From contig DGTM01000070.1 of NCBI GenBank assembly GCA_002394305.1, forward strand, positions 4,778-16,692: a DNA stretch of 11,915 nucleotides, written 5' to 3'. A program made the position numbers and the translations under genes. Below, piece by piece: positions 5,727 to 11,915 of the stretch (positions are counted from its first letter, which is position 1; each line of letters begins with the position of its first letter). Below the pieces are notes generated by a model. It searched no databases. It saw only the letters and a list, made by a program, of their open reading frames with translations, and was not told the DNA's origin. The DNA is from Prevotellaceae bacterium UBA4336 (lineage in GTDB: Bacteria > Bacteroidota > Bacteroidia > Bacteroidales > Bacteroidaceae).

Positions 5727-8573
5727 TTAGTTTGCTGTGAAGCTTGTGAGTTGTGTTGAACCTTGGGCGGAGCTGCCGAGGTAGAGGCCGTGCCAGGCTG
5801 TGGTGGCGTCGGTGGGTGCCGTCGTGCTGTACTTGACGGTGTAGGTGCTGCCCTTTGTCATGCCTGTGGCGGTGAAGAGGGAGAGGGTACTGCTGACCGA
5901 TGCCTCGAAGGAGTAGGTGACGAGGTTGTTGCCGCTTGCGTCGGAGAGGGTGTAGTAGCGTCCGGTGGCGTAGCTGATGGACGACGTGCTGAGATAGTAG
6001 CCCTGCACGGCGCTGCCGATGCCGCCCGACGAGCCGCCCCAGCCTCCGCCTCCGCCTTGACTGCCGCCCGCGCTGATGCCGATGCCGTTGCCCGTGATTT
6101 GGATGTACGAATTGTTGTCGCAGTCGAGTCCCTCTTCAGGTCCCCCTTTCGAGGAGTAGGCGAAGATGGTGCCGTTGCCGATGGTGATGGCTCCGCTCTG
6201 CCCGTAGTTACTGTCCACGGCGTCGTTGCCGTTGCTGTAGCATACGGTCGTGCCGCCCTCGAAGCGGATGCAGCCGGCGGTGTTGATGCAGTCGTCATAG
6301 CACTTGAAGTAGAGCTTGCCGCCGTTGATGACCACTGCGTCCTTCGTCTTCAGTTTGCTCTCCATGCCCTCGGCTCCCGTCTGGCTGGTGCTGACGGTCA
6401 GTTCGCCGCCGTTCACGGTGATGGCGCCTGTGGCCTTGATGGCTTTGGCCGACGAGGTGCTGGCGTACTTGGCTCCGGTGGTCGTGACGCTGAGCACGGG
6501 GCCCTGGTCGTCGCTGCCGATGGTCAGGGTGCCGTCGCTCTTGATGCCCTTGCCGCCTGTGCCCGACATCTTTATCGTGATGTTGCCGCCCACGAGGTTG
6601 ATGCTTCCGTCCGACGTCAAGCCCTTGGCCGTGGCAGTGTTGTTGCCGCTTCCCAGTCCGCTGCCGCTGATGGTGATGCCGAGGGTGCCGCCCGTGGTGC
6701 GGAGCTCCTTGTCGCAAGTGATGCCCTTGGCAGCCGCTCCGGTGCTGGTGATGGTGATGTTGCCGCCGCCGATGCAGATGTCTGCGTCGCCCTTGATGCC
6801 TGCTGCCGTGGCGAAGCTGCTGCCGGAGGAGACGGAGCCGCTGTCGGTGATGGTGCCGCCGGAGTAGCGCGAGGTGTAGTCGGTCGTGGAGAAGGTGTAG
6901 ACGGTGCCGTTGCGGGTTGGCGACGAGGTGTTGATGTAGTAGTAGACGGCTGGGGTGCTCTCCGTGGGACCGCTCACTGCCGCGGTGCGGACGGTGTAGG
7001 TCGTGCCCCTGCCGCCGCCGGGACCTCCCCATCCGCCGCCGCCACCGCCGCCTGTGCGGGTATAGTCGTCGCTGGAGAAGTAGAACTGTCCGGTGGTAGG
7101 TTCGTCGAAGTCATAGTAGAAGAAGGTGCGGGTGGTCTGCCCCGAGGCCTGCACGGTGATGGTCTTCGTCAGCTGCGCGATGCGGGTGCCGTCGCTGCTG
7201 CAGAGGTAGACGACCTGTTTCCAGTACTGGCTGCTGGAGGAGCTGAGCGTGGCACAGATGCGGTAGACGGTCTGCTCGTCGCCGCCCGTGTCGTCGCCCG
7301 AAGCACCCGTGTCGACGTTGCGCGAAAGGTCGAGTGCGGCGCCAGTGCCGTTGGCCGTGATGTTGATGGTGAGCGCAGCGCTGTCCTCGCTCGTGGTGAT
7401 GTTGCCGTCGGCGCTAAGGCCTTTGCCAGCCTCGGCCGTGTTGTTGACGGTTATCGTGCCGCCGCTGATGTCGAGGTCGCCCGCTGCTTTAATGGCCACG
7501 ACGTAGCCCGGGTCGTTGTCCTCCACGATGTACTTGCCGCTCTGCACTACCTCGAGCTCTCCGCCGGTGATGCTGATGTCGGTCTTGCTCTTGATGCCCT
7601 TGTCGCCGTCGCCCGTGGTATGGATGGTGATGCTGCCTCCGCTGACGGTGAGCAGGCTGTCGCTCTTGATGGCAGCGACGTCCCTTCCGGTCACGGTCAC
7701 GTCGAGCTTGCCGCCGCGCAGCATGAGCTGTCCGTCGTAGTCGTCGCCGTCGCTGGTAGCCTCGGCCTGTATGCCGTCGCCCTTCACCCCGAGGATGCTG
7801 ATGGTGCCGCCGTTCATCTTGAAATACTGTCCGGCATGGATGCCGTCGCTCGCCGCACCGGTGACGGAAATGAGGCCCGTGGTGCTCTTCACGAGCATGT
7901 ACTCCTTGGTGCTGATGGCGTGTTTGACGTTACCCCTGACGTTGAGCGTGCCGCCCTTGCTCACCTCGAGATGTCCCTTGCAGTAAAGGGCGGCCTTCTG
8001 TCCGAGGTCGTCCGTAGCGTCGGAAAGGGTGTTCTCCGTCCCGTCGAGCAGCTCCAGGGCTATGCGTTTGCCGCACAGGATGTTGAGCGCCGCACCCGTC
8101 GTGCTTTGCAGGCTGAGCCCGGCGAGCTGTATGCAAGTCTTGTACGAGCCGTTGTACGTGAAGCTGCCTGCTCTGCTCTCGCCGCTGAGGACGAACGTCA
8201 TCTCGCGGTCGGTGTTCTCGTTCGTCAAAGCGACCGTTGCCCCGTCCACCTCGGCGGTGATGCCCTCCACGTCGGCGGGACTGACCATAGCCGTCTGTCC
8301 GTCGTAGGCGACATACACGGTGTCCGTCACCGTAGCGGCGGCGTCGGGCTGCACAAAAGTGATGCTGTCGATGTCGTTCACGCTGAACTTCGTGTCGGCG
8401 ATGTCAACCAAAGTGTCGGAAAAGACGATGTCGGCCACGTCGAAGCGCGTGTACTTCCCGCTCTTCCATACGTAGATGCCATCCGTATCAGCGGCATAGA
8501 TGGCGAGCAGACCTGCTGCCATACATGCAGTCAGGCCAACCTTGAAGGCTTTCATTATTCTCGTGTTCTTCAT
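5727..8573 (-). CDS. Exported Cthe_2159-like beta-helix carbohydrate-binding protein, two cassettes
   Basis: 948 residues. Signal peptide at about 1-28 (VGLTACMAAGLLAIYA/AD). A second ATG seven codons in (MKAFK, 8555) is a possible alternative start. Residues 31-73 carry the IYVWKSG ... DIDSITF motif often found at the head of Bacteroidetes surface proteins. Two regions (about 145-420 and about 570-840) show the repeating Gly-Gly-X-Ile-X-Ile and KGIKSD/DGIQA rungs of the Cthe_2159 family (DUF4353). NTLSDATDD at 181-189 is also typical. The Clostridium thermocellum founder is a calcium-dependent beta-helix protein reported to bind cellulose and polygalacturonate; the same role here is inference. 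Each cassette borders a Gly/Trp-rich segment (GGGGGGGWGGPGGGRG at 508-523; GGGGGWGGSSGG at 840-851). Residues 852-948 form a Ser/Thr-rich tail with no recognised anchor. The gene is monocistronic, with its own promoter. Confidence 0.85.
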   Translation of the reverse strand: MKNTRIMKAFKVGLTACMAAGLLAIYAADTDGIYVWKSGKYTRFDVADIVFSDTLVDIADTKFSVNDIDSITFVQPDAAATVTDTVYVAYDGQTAMVSPADVEGITAEVDGATVALTNENTDREMTFVLSGESRAGSFTYNGSYKTCIQLAGLSLQSTTGAALNILCGKRIALELLDGTENTLSDATDDLGQKAALYCKGHLEVSKGGTLNVRGNVKHAISTKEYMLVKSTTGLISVTGAASDGIHAGQYFKMNGGTISILGVKGDGIQAEATSDGDDYDGQLMLRGGKLDVTVTGRDVAAIKSDSLLTVSGGSITIHTTGDGDKGIKSKTDISITGGELEVVQSGKYIVEDNDPGYVVAIKAAGDLDISGGTITVNNTAEAGKGLSADGNITTSEDSAALTINITANGTGAALDLSRNVDTGASGDDTGGDEQTVYRICATLSSSSSQYWKQVVYLCSSDGTRIAQLTKTITVQASGQTTRTFFYYDFDEPTTGQFYFSSDDYTRTGGGGGGGWGGPGGGRGTTYTVRTAAVSGPTESTPAVYYYINTSSPTRNGTVYTFSTTDYTSRYSGGTITDSGSVSSGSSFATAAGIKGDADICIGGGNITITSTGAAAKGITCDKELRTTGGTLGITISGSGLGSGNNTATAKGLTSDGSINLVGGNITIKMSGTGGKGIKSDGTLTIGSDDQGPVLSVTTTGAKYASTSSAKAIKATGAITVNGGELTVSTSQTGAEGMESKLKTKDAVVINGGKLYFKCYDDCINTAGCIRFEGGTTVCYSNGNDAVDSNYGQSGAITIGNGTIFAYSSKGGPEEGLDCDNNSYIQITGNGIGISAGGSQGGGGGWGGSSGGIGSAVQGYYLSTSSISYATGRYYTLSDASGNNLVTYSFEASVSSTLSLFTATGMTKGSTYTVKYSTTAPTDATTAWHGLYLGSSAQGSTQLTSFTAN

Positions 8574-8595
8574 GATATCTGTTTTGTTATTTATC

Positions 8596-8620
8596 CCTGT
8601 CCAATAATATTTTTGACAGG
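8596..8620. promoter_or_regulatory. Inverted repeat flanking the -7 box of the beta-helix gene (candidate operator)
   Basis: CCTGTC (8596-8601) and GACAGG (8615-8620) are perfect 6-bp inverted arms with a 13-bp spacer. The proposed -7 box of the minus-strand promoter (8602-8609) lies inside the spacer. The arm centres are 19 bp apart, near two helical turns, which suits a dimeric regulator. The expected transcription start falls in or just beyond the left arm, so the full repeat would not be transcribed. That makes a DNA-binding site more likely than an RNA hairpin. No regulator gene is visible in the window. Confidence 0.4.
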
Positions 8621-8633
8621 CAAAAGGACAAAA
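8602..8633 (-). promoter_or_regulatory. Predicted Bacteroidetes-type promoter of the beta-helix gene
   Basis: Read on the minus strand, a -33 element TTTTG (8629-8633) is followed by a 19-bp spacer and TATTATTG (8602-8609), one mismatch from the TAnnTTTG consensus. The predicted start site leaves a leader of about 25 nt before the ATG at 8573, with an A-rich stretch (AAATAACAAAAC) and no clear Shine-Dalgarno sequence, as is usual in this phylum. Confidence 0.5.
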
Positions 8634-8724
8634 GGTTTAATCTCCCCTGCTTTTTCCTCAGAAAGTCACGCTTTTCCGACCTGAAACTTACAGGAATCCT
8701 CATTTTCTTGCCTGCGTCTTATAC

Positions 8725-8737
8725 ATATTCGGAATAT
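8725..8737. promoter_or_regulatory. Palindrome ATATTC-G-GAATAT just upstream of the -7 box
   Basis: A perfect 6-bp inverted repeat around one central base lies 6 bp upstream of the TACCTTTG box, in the spacer where RNA polymerase contacts would fall. Its position suits an operator controlling the ThuA gene. It is short and AT-rich, so chance is possible. Confidence 0.3.
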
Positions 8738-8743
8738 TATCCA

Positions 8744-8751
8744 TACCTTTG
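8744..8751 (+). promoter_or_regulatory. Predicted -7 box of the ThuA-domain gene
   Basis: TACCTTTG is an exact match to the Bacteroidetes -7 consensus TAnnTTTG. A -33 TTTG at the usual 19-21 bp spacing is not visible, so the promoter may be weak or activator-dependent. The box overlaps an in-frame GTG at 8751, which supports the ATG at 8769 as the true start and implies a very short leader of about 10 nt. Confidence 0.55.
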
Positions 8752-8768
8752 TGCCAAACATTACTACT

Positions 8769-9542
8769 ATGAAGCGAATACAACACACACTGAGAATCCT
8801 GCTGGCAGTCGCAGTCGCCGCGTGCGTCTCGCTGCCAGCCGCCGCCCAGCAGAGCGGACTGAAAGGCAAGAAGATACTGTTCGTCTACGGCGGATGGGAC
8901 GGCCACGAACCGCGCCAATGCATGGAGTTGCTGAAGCCGTGGCTCGAAAGCGAAGGAGCCAGCGTCCGCCTGAGCCAGAGCCTGGACGTCTACACCGACA
9001 AGGAACTGATGCAGGGCACCGACCTCATCATCCAGACCTGGACGATGGGCAGCATCACCCCCGAGCAGGAACGAGGCCTGCTGGACGCAGTGCGTGGCGG
9101 CGCAGGACTGGCAGGCTGGCACGGAGGACTGTGCGACGCCTTCCGCAGCAACACCGACTACCAGTTCATGGTGGGCGGACAATGGGTGGCCCACCCGGGC
9201 GGCAGCGTGGACTACGACGTCGACATCAAGGACAAGCGGGACCCCGTGACGCGCGGCCTGAAGCGCTTCCACATGAAGTCCGAGCAGTACTACATGCTCG
9301 TCGACCCGGGCGTCCACGTCCTTGCCACCACCACCTTCCGCTCCCACCCCGAAGCCCCCTGGATAGAAGGCACCGTCATGCCCGTCGTCTGGAAGAAGTC
9401 CTTCGGCAAGGGTCGCGTCTTCTACTCCTCGCTCTGCCATTCGGCCAGCGACTTCGCCGTGCCCGAAGCCCTCGAAATCATGAAGCGCGGCATCCGCTGG
9501 GCCGCCGCCTCGCGCCAAGCCTCCGCTGGAGCAAAAAAATAA
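8769..9542 (+). CDS. Exported ThuA-domain (class I glutamine amidotransferase-like fold) protein
   Basis: 257 residues. The start is taken at ATG 8769, because an upstream GTG overlaps the promoter box. Residues 1-26 are an export signal ending LPAAA/QQ. A VAAC at 16-19 would also fit a lipobox, so lipoprotein processing cannot be excluded. The mature protein is a single ThuA-like domain: KKILFVYGGWDGHEP (34-48), GLAGWHGG (113-120), AHPGGSVDYDVDI (141-153), WIEGTVMPVVWKKSFGKGRV (198-217) and FYSSLCHSASDF (218-229). ThuA proteins are linked to disaccharide metabolism (trehalose utilisation in rhizobia), but the biochemical role of exported Bacteroidetes members is unsettled. It is divergent from the beta-helix gene. 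A 98-bp gap with its own promoter signal separates it from the PBP4 gene. Confidence 0.88.
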   Translation: MKRIQHTLRILLAVAVAACVSLPAAAQQSGLKGKKILFVYGGWDGHEPRQCMELLKPWLESEGASVRLSQSLDVYTDKELMQGTDLIIQTWTMGSITPEQERGLLDAVRGGAGLAGWHGGLCDAFRSNTDYQFMVGGQWVAHPGGSVDYDVDIKDKRDPVTRGLKRFHMKSEQYYMLVDPGVHVLATTTFRSHPEAPWIEGTVMPVVWKKSFGKGRVFYSSLCHSASDFAVPEALEIMKRGIRWAAASRQASAGAKK

Positions 9543-9581
9543 ACTCCTTGCGCTTACTAAATCAAAAATAGGCTATATGGT

Positions 9582-9612
9582 TTTGTTGTTTGTATAATTT
9601 TTTTTAACTTTA
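9582..9612 (+). promoter_or_regulatory. Predicted promoter of the PBP4-type gene
   Basis: TTTG (9582-9585, within TTTTG) is followed by a 19-bp spacer and TAACTTTA (9605-9612), one mismatch from TAnnTTTG. The predicted start leaves a leader of about 20 nt before ATG 9641. The surrounding 9543-9640 is strongly AT-rich, with a T-tract at 9598-9605. I see no hairpin terminator for the upstream gene. Confidence 0.5.
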
Positions 9613-9640
9613 CGCCCGTTTTTGATGAATTAGGCTTTTG

Positions 9641-11062
9641 ATGACATATAAATATGTAAATAACATATACTTCAGGTGCTTGCTCCTGCTGGTGGTGGCG
9701 GGGGCATGTGTGTCGCAGAGGACGGGGAGGCACTACTATCAGCAGACGGACGGGACCGGGACGACGGCGGCGGTGCAGGACGTGCCGACGCCGGTGGTGG
9801 TGGAGACGCCTGTGGTGGAGACGCCGGAAGAACCCGTCAGGAGCGCACGGCCGCTGGTGTCGCAGGTGCGACGGGCTGCGGAGGGTACGTGGCAGGCGGC
9901 TAAGCAGAGGGCACTCGACTCGCTGTGCCAGTCGCCTATCTTCGAGACAACGCAGCTGGGACTCTACGTCTATGACCTGACCGACGGCGAGCCGCTCTAT
10001 GCGGTCAACGCGGCATGGCACTTGCGGCCGGCTTCGTGCCAGAAGCTCGTCACGGCCATCACGGCGCTGCACTACCTGGGGGGCGACTACCAGCTGAAGA
10101 CGGATTTCCGCATCACGGGGAAGATAGTGGGCCGCACGCTGCAGGGCGACCTCCGCGTGGTGGGCGGGATGGATCCGCTCGTCACGCCCGACGAGCTGCG
10201 GCAGGTGGCTGAGAACATACGGCAGCAGAAGGGCATCGACAGCATAGCGGGCCGCATAGTCTACGACCTTTCCATGCGCGAGGACACGCCGCTGGGCTGG
10301 GGCTGGTGCTGGGACGACGACTACGGGCCGCTCTCGGCACTGCTGGTGGAGGGCAAGGACTGCTTCGAGCAATACTGGCTGCAGGCGATGAAGGAGGCGG
10401 GCATCAAGGCTCCCGCCCCCGACCCCTCTGCCGAGGAGGAGGGAAAGAAGCTGCAAAAGGGGAGTCTGCCCGTTCAGCGACAGGTGCAAGGCAAGGCCAG
10501 GACGCAGGTGGATGCAGGCGTCTCGGTATGCACGGTGCATCACAGTCTGGACGCGCTGCTGTGGCCGATGCTGAAGGACAGCAACAACATCTTTGCGGAG
10601 TGCCTTTTCTACCAGACGGCAGCCACGACGGGCACCAAGGGTGCGGGCCGCAAGCAGGCGGTGCAACGCACGGAGGAACTGATGAAGCGCATCGGGCTGG
10701 ACCCTGCGCAGTACAAGGTGGCGGACGGCAGCGGCCTGTCGCTCTACAACTACGTCTCGGCGGAGATGCTGGTGGCGATGCTGGGCTATGCCTGGCGCAC
10801 CGATGCCATCCGCGAGCATCTGCTGCCTGCCCTGCCCATAGCGGGTGTGGACGGCACGCTGCAGAAGCGCATGGCGGGCACGGAGGCGGAGAGCAATGTG
10901 CGGGCCAAGACGGGCTCCGTGACGGGCGTCTCCTCGCTCTCCGGCTACCTGACTACGGCCGGCGGACATGTGCTGGCCTTCTCCATCATCAACCAGGGCA
11001 TCAGCTCCAACGCCATGGCACGGACGTTCCAGGACAAGGTCTGCCAGGAATTATGTAAATAA
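9641..11062 (+). CDS. dacB: D-alanyl-D-alanine carboxypeptidase/endopeptidase, PBP4 type (peptidase S13), probable lipoprotein
   Basis: 473 residues from ATG 9641; a TTG one codon upstream (9638) is less likely. The N-terminus has a hydrophobic stretch and lipobox (VVAGAC, Cys23), so the protein is probably anchored by lipid in the outer or inner membrane. Residues about 40-75 are a Pro/Thr/Val/Glu-rich linker (PTPVVVETPVVETPEEP). The penicillin-binding triad is complete: Ser132-Cys-Gln-Lys135, Ser314-Asn-Asn316 and Lys423-Thr-Gly425. GGMDPLVTPDEL (175-186) is typical of the inserted S13 domains. Length fits the family (about 450-500). It would trim or cross-link-cleave peptidoglycan stem peptides in the periplasm. 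The downstream coiled-coil gene starts 37 bp later and is likely co-transcribed. The gene symbol is by family, not by proven orthology. Confidence 0.92.
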   Translation: MTYKYVNNIYFRCLLLLVVAGACVSQRTGRHYYQQTDGTGTTAAVQDVPTPVVVETPVVETPEEPVRSARPLVSQVRRAAEGTWQAAKQRALDSLCQSPIFETTQLGLYVYDLTDGEPLYAVNAAWHLRPASCQKLVTAITALHYLGGDYQLKTDFRITGKIVGRTLQGDLRVVGGMDPLVTPDELRQVAENIRQQKGIDSIAGRIVYDLSMREDTPLGWGWCWDDDYGPLSALLVEGKDCFEQYWLQAMKEAGIKAPAPDPSAEEEGKKLQKGSLPVQRQVQGKARTQVDAGVSVCTVHHSLDALLWPMLKDSNNIFAECLFYQTAATTGTKGAGRKQAVQRTEELMKRIGLDPAQYKVADGSGLSLYNYVSAEMLVAMLGYAWRTDAIREHLLPALPIAGVDGTLQKRMAGTEAESNVRAKTGSVTGVSSLSGYLTTAGGHVLAFSIINQGISSNAMARTFQDKVCQELCK

Positions 11063-11099
11063 CCTATATACTTTTTTATTAATCAAAACTCTAAGTAAA

Positions 11100-11684
11100 A
11101 TGAAAGCAAAGAGAATCTTAGCAATGGTGGCACTGGCCATCACGATGCCTGCAATGGCACAGACAATGTACGACGGAAGATCCTGCGAGGACTGGAAGAA
11201 CCACTTCAACGCTGAAGTAAGCCGCCTGAAGTCGGAAATCAAGACGCTGGAAATGAACGCCAAGACGAGCGGCGACAAGAGCATCAAAAGCGACATCAGC
11301 AAGAAGAAGGACGAGCTCTCGAAGGCCAAGTACAACCTGAAGGTAGCCAAGCGCGCCGCCTCGCAGGAGAAGAAGGCCACGAGCAGCCACAACAAGGCCC
11401 AGAAGAAGGGTGCCAAGCTGCAGAACAAGCAGACGAAGACAAGCAACAAGCTCGTCAAGATGCAGGCCAAGTCCACCAAGGCCGAGCAGAACATCTCGAA
11501 GATACAGCTGAAGCTACAGAAGGCCCAGCAGAACCTGGAGAACATCAACTCCGACATTGCAAACCTGGAGAAGCAGCTCCAGAACATCGAGACGGAGACC
11601 GGCGTGGCAAGCGATGCCATAGACCAGGCCAAGGAAGCCAAGGAAGCTGCCAAGAGAATACTGGTGGAAGGCGTGAAGAAGTAA
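11100..11684 (+). CDS. Small secreted Lys-rich coiled-coil protein of unknown function
   Basis: 194 residues. The start at ATG 11100 gives a clean signal peptide (MKAKRILAMVALAITMPAMA/QT). Longer readings overlap the PBP4 gene and lack one. The mature protein opens with TMYDGRSCEDW, including its only Cys (Cys29), and is otherwise almost entirely predicted helix. A first heptad-like segment covers about 36-85, a Lys/Ser/Gln-rich stretch about 85-125, and a second heptad-like segment about 125-165 (ISKIQLKLQKAQQNLENI), followed by an Ala/Lys/Glu-rich end. Lysine is encoded overwhelmingly by AAG, which may indicate strong expression. No enzyme motif is seen. Co-orientation with PBP4 suggests an envelope role, for example a periplasmic spacer or peptidoglycan-associated factor, but this is inference. 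Confidence 0.82.
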   Translation: MKAKRILAMVALAITMPAMAQTMYDGRSCEDWKNHFNAEVSRLKSEIKTLEMNAKTSGDKSIKSDISKKKDELSKAKYNLKVAKRAASQEKKATSSHNKAQKKGAKLQNKQTKTSNKLVKMQAKSTKAEQNISKIQLKLQKAQQNLENINSDIANLEKQLQNIETETGVASDAIDQAKEAKEAAKRILVEGVKK

Positions 11685-11733
11685 CTGCACGAGGCTGAAC
11701 AAAGCTGACCGAGTACACATTATATATAATATA

Positions 11734-11821
11734 GACAACGGATCGAACGGATTCTGCGGATAGATGCCGTGCTGATGACTGGCATACAGGGTAGTCCGTA
11801 CAACTCGTTCGATCCGTTGTC
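11734..11821. other. Structured inverted repeat downstream of the coiled-coil gene
   Basis: A perfect 16-bp inverted repeat pairs 11734-11749 with 11806-11821. Inside it TGCGGA (11755-11760) pairs with TCCGTA (11795-11800, one G-U), and ATGCC (11764-11768) pairs with GGCAT (11781-11785). The result is a long, interrupted, three-storey hairpin. The left arm consists of 9-nt units ACGGATCGA, ACGGATTCT and GCGGATAGA. An AT-only run (11719-11733) precedes it. No T-tract follows, so a classical terminator is unlikely. It may be a structured RNA, a 3'-end stabiliser or a non-autonomous repeat element. Confidence 0.6.
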
Positions 11822-11840
11822 GTTTACAATAACACAAGGG

Positions 11841-11915
11841 AGCTTCTGGAATAAGAGCCTGGGTCTTCCAGAATAAGAGCCTGGGTCTTCCAGAATAAGA
11901 GCCTGGGTCTTCCGA
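11841..11915. repeat. Right 22-bp tandem repeat array, inverted relative to the left array
   Basis: Two full 22-bp copies lie at 11858-11879 and 11880-11901. They are preceded by a degenerate copy (11841-11857) and followed by a partial copy (11902-11915) cut by the window end. On the minus strand these match the left-hand unit at the CTCTTAT and GGAAGA cores but differ in two short patches (TTC versus TCT, and GCACGG versus CCCAGG). The last partial copy mixes the two types. This is clearly the same repeat family as at 1-97, in the opposite orientation. Confidence 0.93.

Noticed and set aside
5763..8684. A 973-codon open frame on the plus strand, antisense to the beta-helix gene and longer than it
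   Set aside because: It lacks a signal peptide or recognisable domain and is Ala/Gly/Val/Asp-rich in the way expected from the complement of GC-rich Ser/Thr/Gly codons. The minus strand encodes a coherent exported protein with family motifs.
8751..8768. GTG at 8751 as start of the ThuA protein
   Set aside because: The GTG overlaps the exact TACCTTTG -7 box. The ATG at 8769 gives a normal signal peptide.
10968..11099. Extension of the coiled-coil protein upstream to 10968
   Set aside because: The extension lies in another frame of the PBP4 gene, and the signal peptide begins at 11100.

Overview
The window looks like chromosomal DNA from a Bacteroidales bacterium, most likely Prevotellaceae. 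The evidence is a set of family signatures: TAnnTTTG-type -7 promoter boxes, A-rich leaders without clear Shine-Dalgarno sites, a C-terminal type IX (Por)-like sorting tail, BspA-like leucine-rich repeats, a C10 cysteine protease, and a two-cassette Cthe_2159-like beta-helix protein. Most genes are GC-rich (about 60% by eye). One gene (3468-5579) is clearly more AT-rich. No SusC/SusD pair, regulator, transposase, integrase, tRNA or rRNA is visible.

Layout from left to right. A 22-bp tandem repeat array (1-97) opens the window. A forward glycosidase pair follows: a large secreted multidomain GH43-type enzyme (217-2790), then after 21 bp a short GH32-like fragment with a signal peptide (2812-3408) that lacks the first half of its propeller. 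Next is the AT-rich secreted protein of 703 residues (3468-5579): BatD-like domain, C10 prodomain and peptidase, then BspA-type leucine-rich repeats. A nested hairpin region (5598-5720) separates it from the convergent gene at 5727-8573 (minus strand), a 948-residue Cthe_2159-like beta-helix carbohydrate-binding protein. A 195-bp divergent promoter region with two operator-like inverted repeats follows. Rightward from it run a secreted ThuA-domain protein (8769-9542), a PBP4-type D-Ala-D-Ala carboxypeptidase lipoprotein (9641-11062) and a small secreted Lys-rich coiled-coil protein (11100-11684). The right end holds a second structured hairpin (11734-11821) and a second 22-bp array (11841-11915), which is inverted relative to the left one.

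How the genes may work together. The left and central genes encode exported proteins that plausibly act on plant-type polysaccharides (furanosidase-type glycosidases and a pectin/cellulose-binding-type beta-helix), plus a secreted protease that may bind a surface. The right-hand pair (PBP4 and coiled-coil protein) is an envelope or peptidoglycan module. These functional links are inferred from domains and proximity.

The most unusual signals are non-coding. The same 22-bp tandem repeat family lies at both ends in opposite orientation. Two separate intergenic hairpins have arms built from a 9-nt repeat, ACGRATNNN. No complete new defence or mobile system is evident. The strongest protein-level oddities are the BatD-C10-LRR architecture and the probably decayed GH32-like gene next to a base-composition break.
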